A DNA stretch of 64,000 nucleotides, taken from contig NC_003070.9 in NCBI RefSeq assembly GCF_000001735.4, positions 24,785,971 to 24,849,970 of the forward strand. Direction: 5' to 3'. Source of the stretch: Arabidopsis thaliana (lineage: Eukaryota; Streptophyta; Magnoliopsida; Brassicales; Brassicaceae). Under the pieces are notes generated by a model. That model worked only from the letters and a program-made list of their open reading frames with translations, was not told the DNA's origin and ran no database searches. This document shows positions 1 to 10,628 of this stretch, piece after piece. A program made the position numbers and the translations under genes. Positions within the stretch are counted from its first letter, which is position 1. The number at the start of each line of letters is the position of its first letter.

Positions 1-154
1 GTTTCGTAAGATATTAATAATTTTAAAAGCTTAAAAGTTAAAACTCTTTTCTGAATCTTGAAAAGCTTCTCTAATATAGAGGTTACACAAAACACAATAA
101 TCTCTCATTACAAAAAAAAAAGTAAAAGAGTCAAAACAATCTCTCTCGAGTTCT

Positions 155-2332
155 ATGGATTCGGAGGTCATAAAACTTATTTCTCAAATTGTTAAATCTA
201 AGGATACAAGTTCGAATCCAGATTCGAGGATGAGATCACTTATATCACTTTTTAGTCAACTAATCTCTTTGATCAACTCTATGGATCTTGATTCGCAGCC
301 GGAGCCGGAGCCGGAGTCGGGGATCATATTCTTCATATACCAACTGATCTCTTTCGGGAGATCTCTATCAGGTTCGAAGCCTGAGAGGCAGATCATATTA
401 CTCGTGACTGAAATGATCTCTCTCATCAGCTCTACTGATCCGAAGCAGGAACCGGAACCTGAGGTCATGTCACTGACCAGTAAAACATTATCAAGTTTAT
501 ACTCACTGGATCCTTATTCGGAGCTCCAACTACTCATTGCTAAAACATTCTCTTTCGTCGAACTAATGGATTCTGATTCGGATCCTGAGGCTGACGCGGA
601 ACGTGAGTCGGAGCGGCTAATTTCCTTATGCCCTCAGTTTGAAGTAGAACTTGTGCAAGGAAAATTTCGTGTGGCGGGAAAATTCGAGTGGAGGAGGAGA
701 GAAAAGGGGAAGTGTAACCCCGGAAACCGGAAGGTATTAAGGTTAAGAAAAGGAGCAGAGATTACTCATTTCTTTTGCCGGAATTGCATTGGAGAGGAAC
801 ATGACGTATGTGACAAGGCACCACTTGAGGTCAAACATCCTCTTCATCCAAGACACTCTCTTCAACTTGTTTTGTGGTGGGTGTCCAACTTCCAAAAAAG
901 AAAATGCTATTGTTGTGATGAAGAACTCTTATGGATATTTTATTTTTGCTCGGCTTGCGATTGTGGTATGAATATAGCTTGCGTGGAGAAAAAACCACTC
1001 TTATCGATAGACCATCCGGAGTGGCATGAACATATACTTTCTCTGTTTCCAAGACAAGCTCCCTTACCTTGCAGTGTGTGTGCCTTGCCTCATTCAAGGT
1101 CTACTTTTTATATATGTTCCCCGTGTCAATTTATAGTTCATCAAAGTTGTATCAACTTACCAAGCGTCATAAGGATATCTCGTCATCTCCACCGTATCTC
1201 TTTTATCCGTTCTTTCGACCAAGGAGATTGGTCTTGTGGTGTTTGTCGCCGAAAAATCTACAATGATTACGGGGGTTATTCTTGCATCAATGACGATTGT
1301 TCGTATGCAGCTCATTCAACTTGTGCCACACAGAGCAATGTCTGGGATGGTAATGAACTTAAGGGAAAGCCAGAAGAAATTGATGGAGAAGGAGTTGAGC
1401 CATATGTGAGTAAAGGGAATGGAATTATACAACATTTCAGCCATCAACAACATTATTTGAGTCTTGATGAAAACACTGGTAGAGATAACAACGAGAATAA
1501 GTTGTGTCAAGCATGCATCACGCCAATATACTCCGGTAAATTCTACTCTTGTATGAAATGCAATTTTATTCTCCACGAAGAATGTGCAAATTTTTCTCGC
1601 AAAATACATCACCCGATACATCCACATATGCTCACTCTAATGACTCCCACTACCGATAGAATCAACATTGAGAATTCATGTTCTGCTTGTCCCTGGTTGT
1701 GCACAACTGGTTTCTTCTATGAGTGCGATAGAGAAGGATGTCGTTTCATTCTACACGTGCAGTGTAGCAAAATTTCTGAACCATTAGTTCATGAGAGTCA
1801 TATGCATCCTTTATTTCTAACATCCAGACCAGGAGAGCGGAAACATTGTGACGTTTGCAAAAAGCCAAGAGATACTTCTACAAGTGAAACATTCAACTGC
1901 AATGAGTGCGTCTTTTCTTTGTGTTTCAAGTGTGCTGCTATACCTTATAAGGTGAGGTATAAGCATGATAAGCATATGCTCACTCTTTCTTATGGGAATG
2001 AGACAAGTATGTTGACGCATTGGTGTGAAGTTTGCGAGGGAAAAATAAATCCCAAATACCGGTTTTATAGGTGTGATGAGTATTGTTGTGTCACCCTACA
2101 CATGGAATGTCTGCTTGGGTTGGACTTATACATGACGCCAGGTTTATCGTTGTTCCACTCCGGTGCTACAGACATAGATGTTTTGCCCAACAATCGTATG
2201 TCTCGACCTATTTGCAAGACCTGTAACAAGCGTTGTCCATTCAAAGTAGTCTTCCAGTGTTCTGGATTTAAATTTTGTTCCAGGTTTTGTTTACTTCGTG
2301 GCATTTGGACAGGTTTGACCAAAATAGCTTAA
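155..2332 (+). CDS. DC1 (C1-like) cysteine/histidine-rich domain protein
   Basis: Single-exon gene of 725 residues. Residues 1-150 hold several degenerate copies of a Leu/Ile/Ser-rich segment with Pro-Glu or Asp-Ser linkers, typical of the plant CHP family. From about residue 225 come roughly seven C1-like zinc modules, each starting with an HPxH-like or HxHxL motif followed by CxxC pairs and HxxC (starts near residues 226, 286, 340, 425, 484, 548, 604). These modules resemble diacylglycerol-binding C1 domains but usually lack lipid-binding residues; the family is often linked to stress and signalling, and no reaction can be assigned. The ATG at 155 is the first in frame after a 5' leader rich in CT. 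An AATAAA-like signal lies near 2376. From order this is probably AT1G66450, beside a tandem paralogue outside the window. Family assignment is firm; function unknown. Confidence 0.93.
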   Translation: MDSEVIKLISQIVKSKDTSSNPDSRMRSLISLFSQLISLINSMDLDSQPEPEPESGIIFFIYQLISFGRSLSGSKPERQIILLVTEMISLISSTDPKQEPEPEVMSLTSKTLSSLYSLDPYSELQLLIAKTFSFVELMDSDSDPEADAERESERLISLCPQFEVELVQGKFRVAGKFEWRRREKGKCNPGNRKVLRLRKGAEITHFFCRNCIGEEHDVCDKAPLEVKHPLHPRHSLQLVLWWVSNFQKRKCYCCDEELLWIFYFCSACDCGMNIACVEKKPLLSIDHPEWHEHILSLFPRQAPLPCSVCALPHSRSTFYICSPCQFIVHQSCINLPSVIRISRHLHRISFIRSFDQGDWSCGVCRRKIYNDYGGYSCINDDCSYAAHSTCATQSNVWDGNELKGKPEEIDGEGVEPYVSKGNGIIQHFSHQQHYLSLDENTGRDNNENKLCQACITPIYSGKFYSCMKCNFILHEECANFSRKIHHPIHPHMLTLMTPTTDRINIENSCSACPWLCTTGFFYECDREGCRFILHVQCSKISEPLVHESHMHPLFLTSRPGERKHCDVCKKPRDTSTSETFNCNECVFSLCFKCAAIPYKVRYKHDKHMLTLSYGNETSMLTHWCEVCEGKINPKYRFYRCDEYCCVTLHMECLLGLDLYMTPGLSLFHSGATDIDVLPNNRMSRPICKTCNKRCPFKVVFQCSGFKFCSRFCLLRGIWTGLTKIA

Positions 2333-2977
2333 TGGTTTGCTTTTTGTATTGATAAGTTAAACACTTTTATGTCCAATAAAGTTATGATATATTTCGGAGG
2401 AAATTTAACTCCAAAAGTATTTTGCGTTCAATCCGTGGCTCTTCTTGAGTAGCTAATGTTGTTGCGAAAGAGAATTTGATTTGTTCTGATTGATACATTT
2501 TTCTTAGTTATAAGGAAGAGCAGTTTCAAGTGATGATAGTTCAACAATCCTTATGTGGTCTGTTTTGGGGGATTTCTACTAGTAGTGACTACTAGCGGGA
2601 TTTCATATTTTAAGATTAAAAGACATACAGTACTACCCGCACAACTGTGCAGGTTAGGATCTAGTAAAATTAATAAATAACAAGATTTACCTTTTCTGAA
2701 TCAGCTCTGCTACCGGTTTGTCTGGCTATACTCAACTTTCTTTAGAATAACTAATAAGAGAGATGAATTTCGTTAAAAGTCAATTGAGAGAGTTGACTCC
2801 AAGTCAACCTTATAAGTCTTGATTTCATATTGAAGCTGTGTCACATCTCACATGTATTCTACAAAACCGCGTTATTCAACTACACTTGTTGTTGATTAAT
2901 TCTTCATTCTTTAAATCCTTCACTTAAACTTTTCTATATGTACAACCTAAAACCGGCCAATGTCAAATAGAAATTGA
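2333..2977. other. Intergenic, 3' of the DC1 gene
   Basis: Holds the 3' UTR of the DC1 gene and the presumed promoter of the small gene that starts at 2981. Apart from the W-box cluster at 2778-2807 I see no gene here. Confidence 0.6.
2778..2807. promoter_or_regulatory. Cluster of three W-box cores
   Basis: AGTCAA at 2778-2783, TTGACT at 2793-2798 and AGTCAA at 2802-2807 give three TTGACT W-box cores on alternating strands within 30 bp. WRKY factors bind TTGAC(C/T), and clusters of such sites are typical of pathogen- and wound-responsive promoters. The cluster lies about 175 bp before the ATG of the predicted small secreted peptide gene, so I infer that it serves that gene. Confidence 0.5.
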
Positions 2978-2980
2978 GCA

Positions 2981-3573
2981 ATGGCAATAGTGAAGAAAAC
3001 AAAATTAGCTTCCCTTCTTCCAAGTTTGCTTCTTATATTTCTATCTCTATCCTTTAATGTGCCAGTCTCGGGGACTAGACTCCATTACGTAGGTTAGTAT
3101 CTCACTATTCCGATAAATTTTCCTCGCTACACATTCTTGTTTTACCATCCAGTAAATATTATTAAAAGAAAATCTTGAGTTTACATGGTTTTAATAGAGT
3201 TCATATCTTAATACGGAAAATAAGATGAATAATCTAGATATAATTTTCCACAGCTATAATTAATTTAAACAATTCACTTAAGAAATCAAAACCAATAGTA
3301 CAACGGTAACTTTTATTTTATTTTTTACTTCATAGCTTGATTGTTGATCGTGAAGATAGTTTTCTATCTAGAGATATTAATTTTTGTTTGATCTCATCTT
3401 TTGATATTCGTTTTTACTTACCGATTCTTATGTATCAAGTTCGCATTCCCGTTCATTCTTCGCGATCCACTCCGCCGTCTTCATCGTGTGGAAGTGGTAT
3501 TTATCACGTTGCCGGGGCAACAGAGAGGTTGTGTAGACACCCTAAAAAACCGTCTGCTGCTTCAAATCCTTGA
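2981..3573 (+). CDS. Predicted small secreted peptide precursor (PROSCOOP-like?)
   Basis: Proposed exons 2981-3092 and 3440-3573 give 81 residues. Exon 1 encodes a signal peptide: a Lys-rich start, a strong Leu/Ile/Phe/Ser core, then a VPVSG cleavage-like site. It ends at a good donor (TAG|GTTAGT). Exon 2, entered at ATCAAG|TTCGC, keeps the frame (phase 1) and encodes a short basic, Ser/Pro-rich tail with motif IPVHSSRSTPPSSS, then CGSGIYHVAG and a Lys/Pro-rich end. Signal peptide plus a Ser-x-Ser motif next to Arg and Pro resembles the PROSCOOP/STMP family of Brassicaceae immune peptides. That link is inference; a CEP-, IDA- or other peptide class is possible. The weakest point is the acceptor: the better pyrimidine-rich AG at 3334-3335 would lead straight into a stop. 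Confidence 0.4.
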
Positions 3574-3923
3574 CTTCTCGTAAAAGTTAGTAAATTTGAA
3601 GAAGACATTCAGTATCAAATTTCCAAATCATCAAATGTTTGTTAGTCAATAAAATTAAAGAATAATCTTCTTTCTCATTTTCTGTTCTAGCAACTTTATT
3701 TGCTTGTTGACTTGTTGTATTTGTGTTTGAGAATAATTTCTCGGATTTGATTTGTGGGTTTTGTACCGTGAAAGTTGTTTAATCCTTTATTTATGATTAT
3801 TAACCAAACCGGAAATTAAAATCTTAACCGGGTATCTCAGTAAACATTTACATTTGATATCTACACTTACTTACCACCTTCTTATTGTTTGTTTCTTACC
3901 ATGTCTCCGGTCTGTTACCTTCC
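3574..3923. other. Convergent 3' intergenic spacer
   Basis: About 350 bp between the small peptide gene and the stop codon of the kinase gene on the other strand. It should hold both 3' UTRs. I see no other element. Confidence 0.5.
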
Positions 3924-6018
3924 CTACAAAAGATCATCAGCTTCAAATTCCGTTACTCCGAGCATCGCAAGCGTAAGATGACTCTTCATCTCAGATTTTG
4001 TCCGTTGCAACTGCGGATAACAGTCCATTATACCCGGAAGATTTGATTTCTTCCGGCTTGATAACGTCCTTAGTTCTATCCCTTCACCGCCTTTTAGGAT
4101 TGAAAGTATCTCCTTCATCCCCGGTCTTCGTGATTCCTCATTGATCACACACGCTGCCGCAGCTCGGATCATACGCTCCATCGAAGCCGAGTTTTTTCTA
4201 GTACATTTCAGCCTTGGATCTAGCAACTCCTCTGTAGCTTCTATCCCTCTATGCAACAACGGTTTTGCCTGCACAAAAATATATAAAACCAAGCCATTGA
4301 TGCAAGCAGAAGTGTAGCCAAAATGGTTATTTTTTATTAAAAAGGTCTTAAACTGCATTTGACAATGTTATAAATCGTTAACAGTTTAAAGATCATTAAA
4401 ACTTAGTTGAACCGTAATTTTTAGCTTGACCAAAACCCGAATTTAGTATGTCAAGTCACAAATTCGAATTGATGTATTGAGAAGCGTCCATTTATAGGAA
4501 AAGGGGCTTGTGGAGTATAAGTGCTACAACTACCAAAAGTCAAATAGGTTGGTTTACTAGTAGTTTATCAAGAAAATATACAAAAGTAAAATTACACTTA
4601 CCCAAACTACCAAATTTTCTTCACCAGATGGTCTTCTTGCTTCAATTGGCTTCCGACCAGTTATTAGCTCAAGCAACACGACTCCAAATGCGTAAACATC
4701 GGTCTTGTCAGATATCTTGCCGTGTTGGAAATACTCAGGAGCCAGATAACTGCAAAAGTTTTCCAATTTATTGCGCACTTAACATCTATAGGTGTGACTT
4801 TATGGCATCAAAAGGTTTATAAGTTAGATACCCAAAAGTTCCTTTCACGGTTTTACAGAGGAAAGGAACCGAAGGCGCAGCGGTCCAAGTAGCCAACCCA
4901 AAATCACACAACTGAAAGAAAAACTCCAACAGTGAATACAGAACACACTTATGTTGACAAATGACTAAAGAGTGGTTCAAAGTCTCTTTACCTTTGGAAT
5001 TTTGTTTGAGGAAAGAAGAATATTTGAGGGTTTAATGTCTCTATGCACAACGCATTGCTCAGTGCCATTATGTAAATAGGCTATGGCATCTGCAATACCT
5101 AAGGCAACCTTGTACCTTGTAGACCAAGGCAGATTCAAGGGGGTCTTCCTACTCTTCTTTTTCTTCTTATCTTATTTTGAAACCGAGTAAAACCCGTCAA
5201 TCTATGCACAAATTTCAATCCAATGGTAAAGAAAGAGAGGAAATAGAGTAATTACCATGTAAAAAGCGTTCGAGGCTGCCACCAGACACATACTTGTACA
5301 CCAAGAAAAGCCCTTGATCGGGATCGATACAGAAACCTAGCAGAGGCACAACGTTGGGGCTATTAAGAGAGCTTGCAATCATCAACTCTCTGCAAAACGA
5401 CTTTGGAGATTCTTTATCTTTTTTATCAAGTCTTTTGATGGCCACGGCTTTACGCCAAATCCCGATTCTTCCCTTAAAAACATAGCTACAAGCTCCTCTT
5501 CCCAAAACCCTCCCTAACCAATTTCAACACATCTTCCTCAAATACAATTCAAAGATCTAACATATCAAAGTACAAAAAAAATAAGAACAATAACAGGACA
5601 TTTTGAGGGTGTTTTAGGGTTTACGTTTTGAGAAATTGCGCGTGGCAGTGAGGAGTTCGCGGTAACTGAATCGGATCAAAGAATCGGCCACCGGAGAAAT
5701 ACTCTTCTCCAGTGAAAGGCCTCTCGACCAATTCATCTCACCTGTCAATTCTCCTGTCTCATTCTCCAGATTCACTAGCAGAACCGTCTCTGATCCTTCA
5801 GACACTGGAAAATTCCGATAAGACAACGAAGGTTTCTCCTTTTTAATCTTCTCCAGCTCCAACTGTGAGCAAAGACTAAACCTAAACGAAGACTGCAACG
5901 AATGTTGTTCTGAGTCAATAAGCTTCGGCTCTGTTTCAGCCAGAAGCCAAGCTTTGTTGTCCTCACGAGAGCTGGTTCGAGGAGGAACAAAACAAGGAAA
6001 ACCCAAATCAAGAATCAT
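3924..6018 (-). CDS. Receptor-like cytoplasmic protein kinase
   Basis: Six exons on the minus strand: 6018-5625, 5513-5256, 5170-4992, 4911-4832, 4749-4602, 4268-3924. They join in frame to 467 residues. After an N-terminal region of about 120 residues the kinase domain follows: [14 protein letters not shown] lead-in, glycine loop [17 protein letters not shown] with the ATP-anchoring Lys, catalytic [11 protein letters not shown], activation-loop [15 protein letters not shown], and [15 protein letters not shown]. All catalytic residues are present, so it should be an active Ser/Thr kinase. There is no signal peptide or membrane segment, which fits a cytoplasmic RLCK acting with cell-surface receptors. 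I start at the ATG at 6016-6018 (MILDLG) because the length then matches what I recall for AT1G66460; in-frame ATGs lie upstream. Substrate unknown. The exon 3 acceptor (AATAAG|AT) is weak but is the one that keeps the frame. Confidence 0.88.
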
Positions 6019-9000
6019 TTTTTTCAAATGAGTTTTTATTTCTAGATTGTTGTCCTGAGGATTTGTATTTGGGTTTCGTTGATGAACATATAACCCCATT
6101 CTTTCTTCTCTGAAGATATCTAAAGAAAAAGAAAGGTAAGAGGGAAAGTGACAACAACAATTCTCTTTCAATTTTGGAAAAGTGTATTTTAAAACTCAAA
6201 GAACATGAACTAAAACCGTCAATGTATTGTTGAGCAAGAAAAAGAAAACAGAGGAGGGGGGAAATAATTGTGAATTAATTAATTATTTTTGAATTATTGT
6301 TAGGATAACAGTTGGAGGATATAATTATAATTAATTATTTGAAATATTGTTAGAGCGATTAATTCATATTTAATATAAGAAGATTAGTTGGTAAAGTTGT
6401 TGTTAAATGCTCAAAGAGGGACAAGACCAAAGCCCATGACCACAAAATAAGTTTATTTTGTGTGAAAGAAATTGGAGATGTTGATGTATGTTTCCATCTG
6501 ATGGTTCTATATTTCTCTATTTATGTGAGAAGTAAATGATTTTCATAGCTATTATACACCATAGTAATATCTATAGATATTTAGAGGAATCGATAGTGAA
6601 AGATATACCAAAAGGCTTATATAAGTAGAGTTAAGATATTTTACTTTTTGAAGTAAAGAATAATTTATCTAAAAATGGATTAGAAAGACCAGCTGCTTTA
6701 GTTATCTACACATTGTGTTGACTAGAGTGTCCAAGTATTATATCTCTTTGTTTTTTTCCCGGTAATGTTTCTTAGTATATATGTGTCGTCGTTCACAAAC
6801 TGGTTAAATTAGCTGTCGGATGTGTTTCTTATAAAGTAATGAGGGATCATTCTCTCTAGATGGTTAACATATATAATCGTATGGCTATTTACTTGGATCA
6901 TGGTCTTGGTCCATATTTAAAGTTAGTGTGTTTGTAAACAATATTATCTGTTACTAACAATTTCGATGATGGATAATACAATATATAATATTTTTTGTTA
7001 GATAATTTCATTAAATGATTTCGATTCTCTAAATTCTAGATTTTTATCTTACTAACTTATATGATTATATTATTTTCACAGTTTCATCAATAATTTATTT
7101 CACAATAATGTTGGGCGTGGGCTTTGCTCCCACTTTACTCGCTCGGCCCATCAAAAATGAGTAAATGTTAACTGGTTTGATAAGGTGTGAATGTTTTATT
7201 TGAAAGCAAAAAAAATCCTAACTTTTTTTTGTCGAAAAAAATCCTCAAAATGATTTAAAAAAGGAATAAAAAAGAACGTTATTTCAATAAAGACGGATTG
7301 TACAAAACATAAATTAGTATCGAACTAGTTTGAATTTTATTTCTACCAAAAAAAAAAAGGTTTTAGCATGTTTTGGTCTCTAAACCCAAAGAATGGGCCG
7401 AATGTCCAAAACTTCAACAAAAAAAAAAGATTATATACAAAGATATTAACGAAGATAAAATAAATAAAACAAGTTAGCCTAAAACAACTATATTATGGAG
7501 TATATTACTTATAAGTCGACGTGTCGGCTAAAGAAATGAAAGTAAGAAGCAGGTTCTTAGGAAAAATGAATCATCGAAACAAAATAAACAATGAAAATGA
7601 ATCATCGAAAGAATTGATATATATTAGAATCGATCATATATATGGGAATCAAAAAGACGTGTAGATTAGCGGAAGATACGGCGATGATTTTGCTTCTATG
7701 TTTTTCGCTTCTCTTAATTAATAAACTATTTTTGGGGTTATAAAGTCTCAGTCCATTAATTTCACCTTACTGCCAGCTAACAATCCCGATGAATTACTCA
7801 TAAATATTGTAATACAACAATTACTCATAAATATTGTAATACAACACTTTAATTTACGTTCATTCATTTTTTTTATCACTCCAAAAAGATAATGATGTAT
7901 TTGATATGCGATCCATATTTTTCCCCGACGTCAAGATTTTTTCTATGCCATTTTTTAAAATGAGTTCTTATTATTTACATTGTTGATCATGTGGTTTTAC
8001 AGTGCCACATTAGTTGCTAAAATTATATACAATACAAATAACTTATATAATTTTTCCTCACCAGTATTAGTGGTCTATGTTTGGAGTATTTTTTATATAA
8101 CATATATGGTACCGACTCGATTCAATTGATTAAATACCATAAAAGATAATTCTGTCTATAGACAATCTTTTACAATATTCTTTTTTTAAAAAAAAAAATA
8201 CCTTAATTTGGGTTCATTTGAGTTTAACAAATTAAAAGTGAAAAAGAACTAATGAAAACTCAGTATTCTTACTACAATTTTCAATAAATATCGAAATTTA
8301 TAATTAATTAATACTTAATTTACATTTTTCATATTTATATTTATCCATTCAGTTAATTGAAAATTAAAAATAAAATAATAATGTGAATATGTTTTATTGG
8401 TTAAATAAAAATGTAGTAGATTTTACGATATATTAAACATACAACTTTTTTTTGGTTAAGAACTATTGTATAGAGTAAGGTTTCAAATAATAACAATGGA
8501 ACAAATTTTTTGTCCAAAAAAAAAAAAAATGGAACAAATTTAACTGTGAGAAAATAGTGGGATAGAAGCAAATAATGGAACCAGTGCAGTTAGTACGAAA
8601 TGAAAGAATATGTGGAAGTATCATAAATATGTAAAATTTAAAAGTTAGAATACCAAAATTTTAGCTATCTTTTTAAAGAGGATCTAAAAAGTATCAGAAA
8701 ACATGTAAGGTTGTGTTTATTAGAACTATTCATCTAGTAGAAAAGTGATTGTCATTATCTTCAAGTATCACATTAAAAAAAAAAAAAAAAATGTTGTGTA
8801 GTGTCTGTCGATGAACATCGGAGTAAAATGGATGTCATTATCTTGAAAGAACTAAGAAATATGAGTGTCCATAGGCAGAGTAACAAGTTGTTACTAACAA
8901 CATTACAAGGAGACAATGACTACAAAAAAACAAAACAAATACAAGCATTTTTAGTAACCATACGTTTTAGGCATGCTAGTCCAATATTCCCAGTTAAGGA

Positions 9001-9355
9001 AATGTACAAAAAATAACATATGTCTAGCTAGAATTCTATGCATTCATAACTTCGAAGCTTCAAACTGATAAGAGTTTAAAAAATGACGTAAAATATTGAA
9101 TTTGATCTAATGCCAGCTTCTTTTTCTAATCAGTTTAATCAAACTCAATAAATTAAAAAAAAATCTTAAGAATACGTCACTAGCTTAAATAAAATATTAG
9201 ACATAAACCACTTATATAAACCTTTATCATAACATAACTACACAAACACATTGTCTCTCTTTGCTTACCAATAGACAACCTTAAAGCCACTTTTCGTCAA
9301 CAAGACACACAAAAACCCTAAACAAAAAATCACTTATCAAACTTATTAGTGTCTA
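6019..9355. other. Long AT-rich intergenic region upstream of RHD6
   Basis: Divergent intergenic DNA between the kinase and RHD6 start codons. It is AT-rich, with poly-A/T runs and a perfect 27-bp tandem duplication at 7792-7845. A TATA-like TATATAAA lies at 9213-9220, about 140 bp before the RHD6 ATG. I see no credible gene; small open frames such as 8801-9016 have no domain or codon signature. Confidence 0.6.
7792..7845. repeat. Perfect 27-bp tandem duplication
   Basis: Two exact copies of a 27-bp AT-rich unit (7792-7818 and 7819-7845; the unit begins AATTACTCATAAATATTG). Perfect identity suggests a recent slippage event. It sits about 1.5 kb upstream of the RHD6 start. Confidence 0.85.
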
Positions 9356-10628
9356 ATGGCACTCGTTAATGACCATCCCAACGAGACCAATTACTTGTCA
9401 AAACAAAATTCCTCCTCTTCCGAAGATCTCTCCTCGCCGGGACTGGATCAGCCAGATGCAGCTTATGCCGGTGGAGGAGGAGGAGGAGGCTCGGCTTCGA
9501 GCAGTAGCACGATGAATTCAGATCATCAACAACATCAGGGGTTTGTATTTTACCCATCCGGTGAAGATCATCACAACTCTTTGATGGATTTCAACGGATC
9601 ATCATTTCTTAACTTTGATCATCACGAGAGCTTTCCTCCTCCAGCCATAAGCTGTGGTGGTAGTAGCGGTGGGGGCGGCTTCTCCTTCTTGGAGGGCAAC
9701 AACATGAGCTACGGCTTCACAAACTGGAATCATCAACATCATATGGATATTATTAGCCCTAGATCCACCGAAACTCCCCAAGGCCAGAAAGACTGGTTAT
9801 ATTCTGATTCAACTGTTGTAACCACTGGTTCTAGAAACGAGTCTCTTTCGCCTAAATCCGCTGGAAACAAACGTTCTCACACGGTAATTACAAACAACAA
9901 AGTCTTGGTGAATATTTTTCATATAAGATGTCAATGAAAGATCGTTGATATATACTACTATCAATTTGAATTATGGATATATAGGGAGAGAGCACTCAAC
10001 CGTCGAAGAAACTGAGTAGCGGTGTGACCGGAAAGACCAAGCCTAAGCCAACAACTTCACCTAAAGATCCACAAAGCCTAGCAGCCAAGGTTTGCTTTCT
10101 TGACATTAATTTACATTCATTAAAATAAAACTCAATCTCTCAACACATATTTACATATGTTTTATTTTGTTCAGAATCGAAGAGAAAGGATAAGTGAACG
10201 TCTCAAGATATTGCAAGAACTTGTTCCCAATGGCACCAAGGTACACATCCATATAACCATTTATGACAGATTTATTATATTACTTATTCTCATGATAATA
10301 ATATTTGTTATGTTTCACAGGTTGATTTGGTGACAATGCTTGAAAAGGCTATTAGTTATGTCAAGTTCCTTCAAGTACAAGTTAAGGTATATTAGTTATG
10401 ACAAACATCCCTCAAATTAATTTTCAGGATTGATTTAATTACCATATTTATCGAATTATTACGTAACACGTATTGATATAATCTATTGTTTGTTAGGTAT
10501 TAGCGACCGATGAGTTTTGGCCGGCTCAAGGAGGAAAAGCTCCTGACATTTCTCAAGTTAAAGACGCCATTGATGCCATTCTCTCCTCATCACAACGAGA
10601 CAGGAATTCGAATCTGATCACCAATTAA
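9356..10628 (+). CDS. RHD6: bHLH transcription factor ROOT HAIR DEFECTIVE 6
   Basis: Five exons: 9356-9883, 9985-10089, 10175-10240, 10321-10386, 10497-10628, giving 298 residues, the length I recall for RHD6. Residues 1-176 are low-complexity (a run of seven Gly near 39-45, Ser, His and Asn tracts). The bHLH domain covers about 200-262, with basic stretch SLAAKNRRERISERL, helix 1 ending ILQELVPNGTK, and helix 2 VDLVTMLEKAISYVKFLQ. The usual Glu of E-box-contacting bHLHs is replaced by Ala, as I recall for the RSL group (subfamily VIII). RHD6 is a nuclear activator that commits root epidermal cells to hair formation, upstream of RSL2/RSL4 and redundant with RSL1; it is repressed by GL2 in non-hair cells. 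Introns inside the bHLH are short and in phase 0. Confidence 0.97.

Noticed and set aside
205..225. TTCGAATCC, resembling a tRNA T-loop
   Set aside because: Lies inside the DC1 coding sequence with no acceptor stem, D-loop or anticodon arm around it.
8801..9016. 71-residue frame upstream of RHD6
   Set aside because: No recognised motif, no splice partner, and it begins beside a poly-A run; chance frame.
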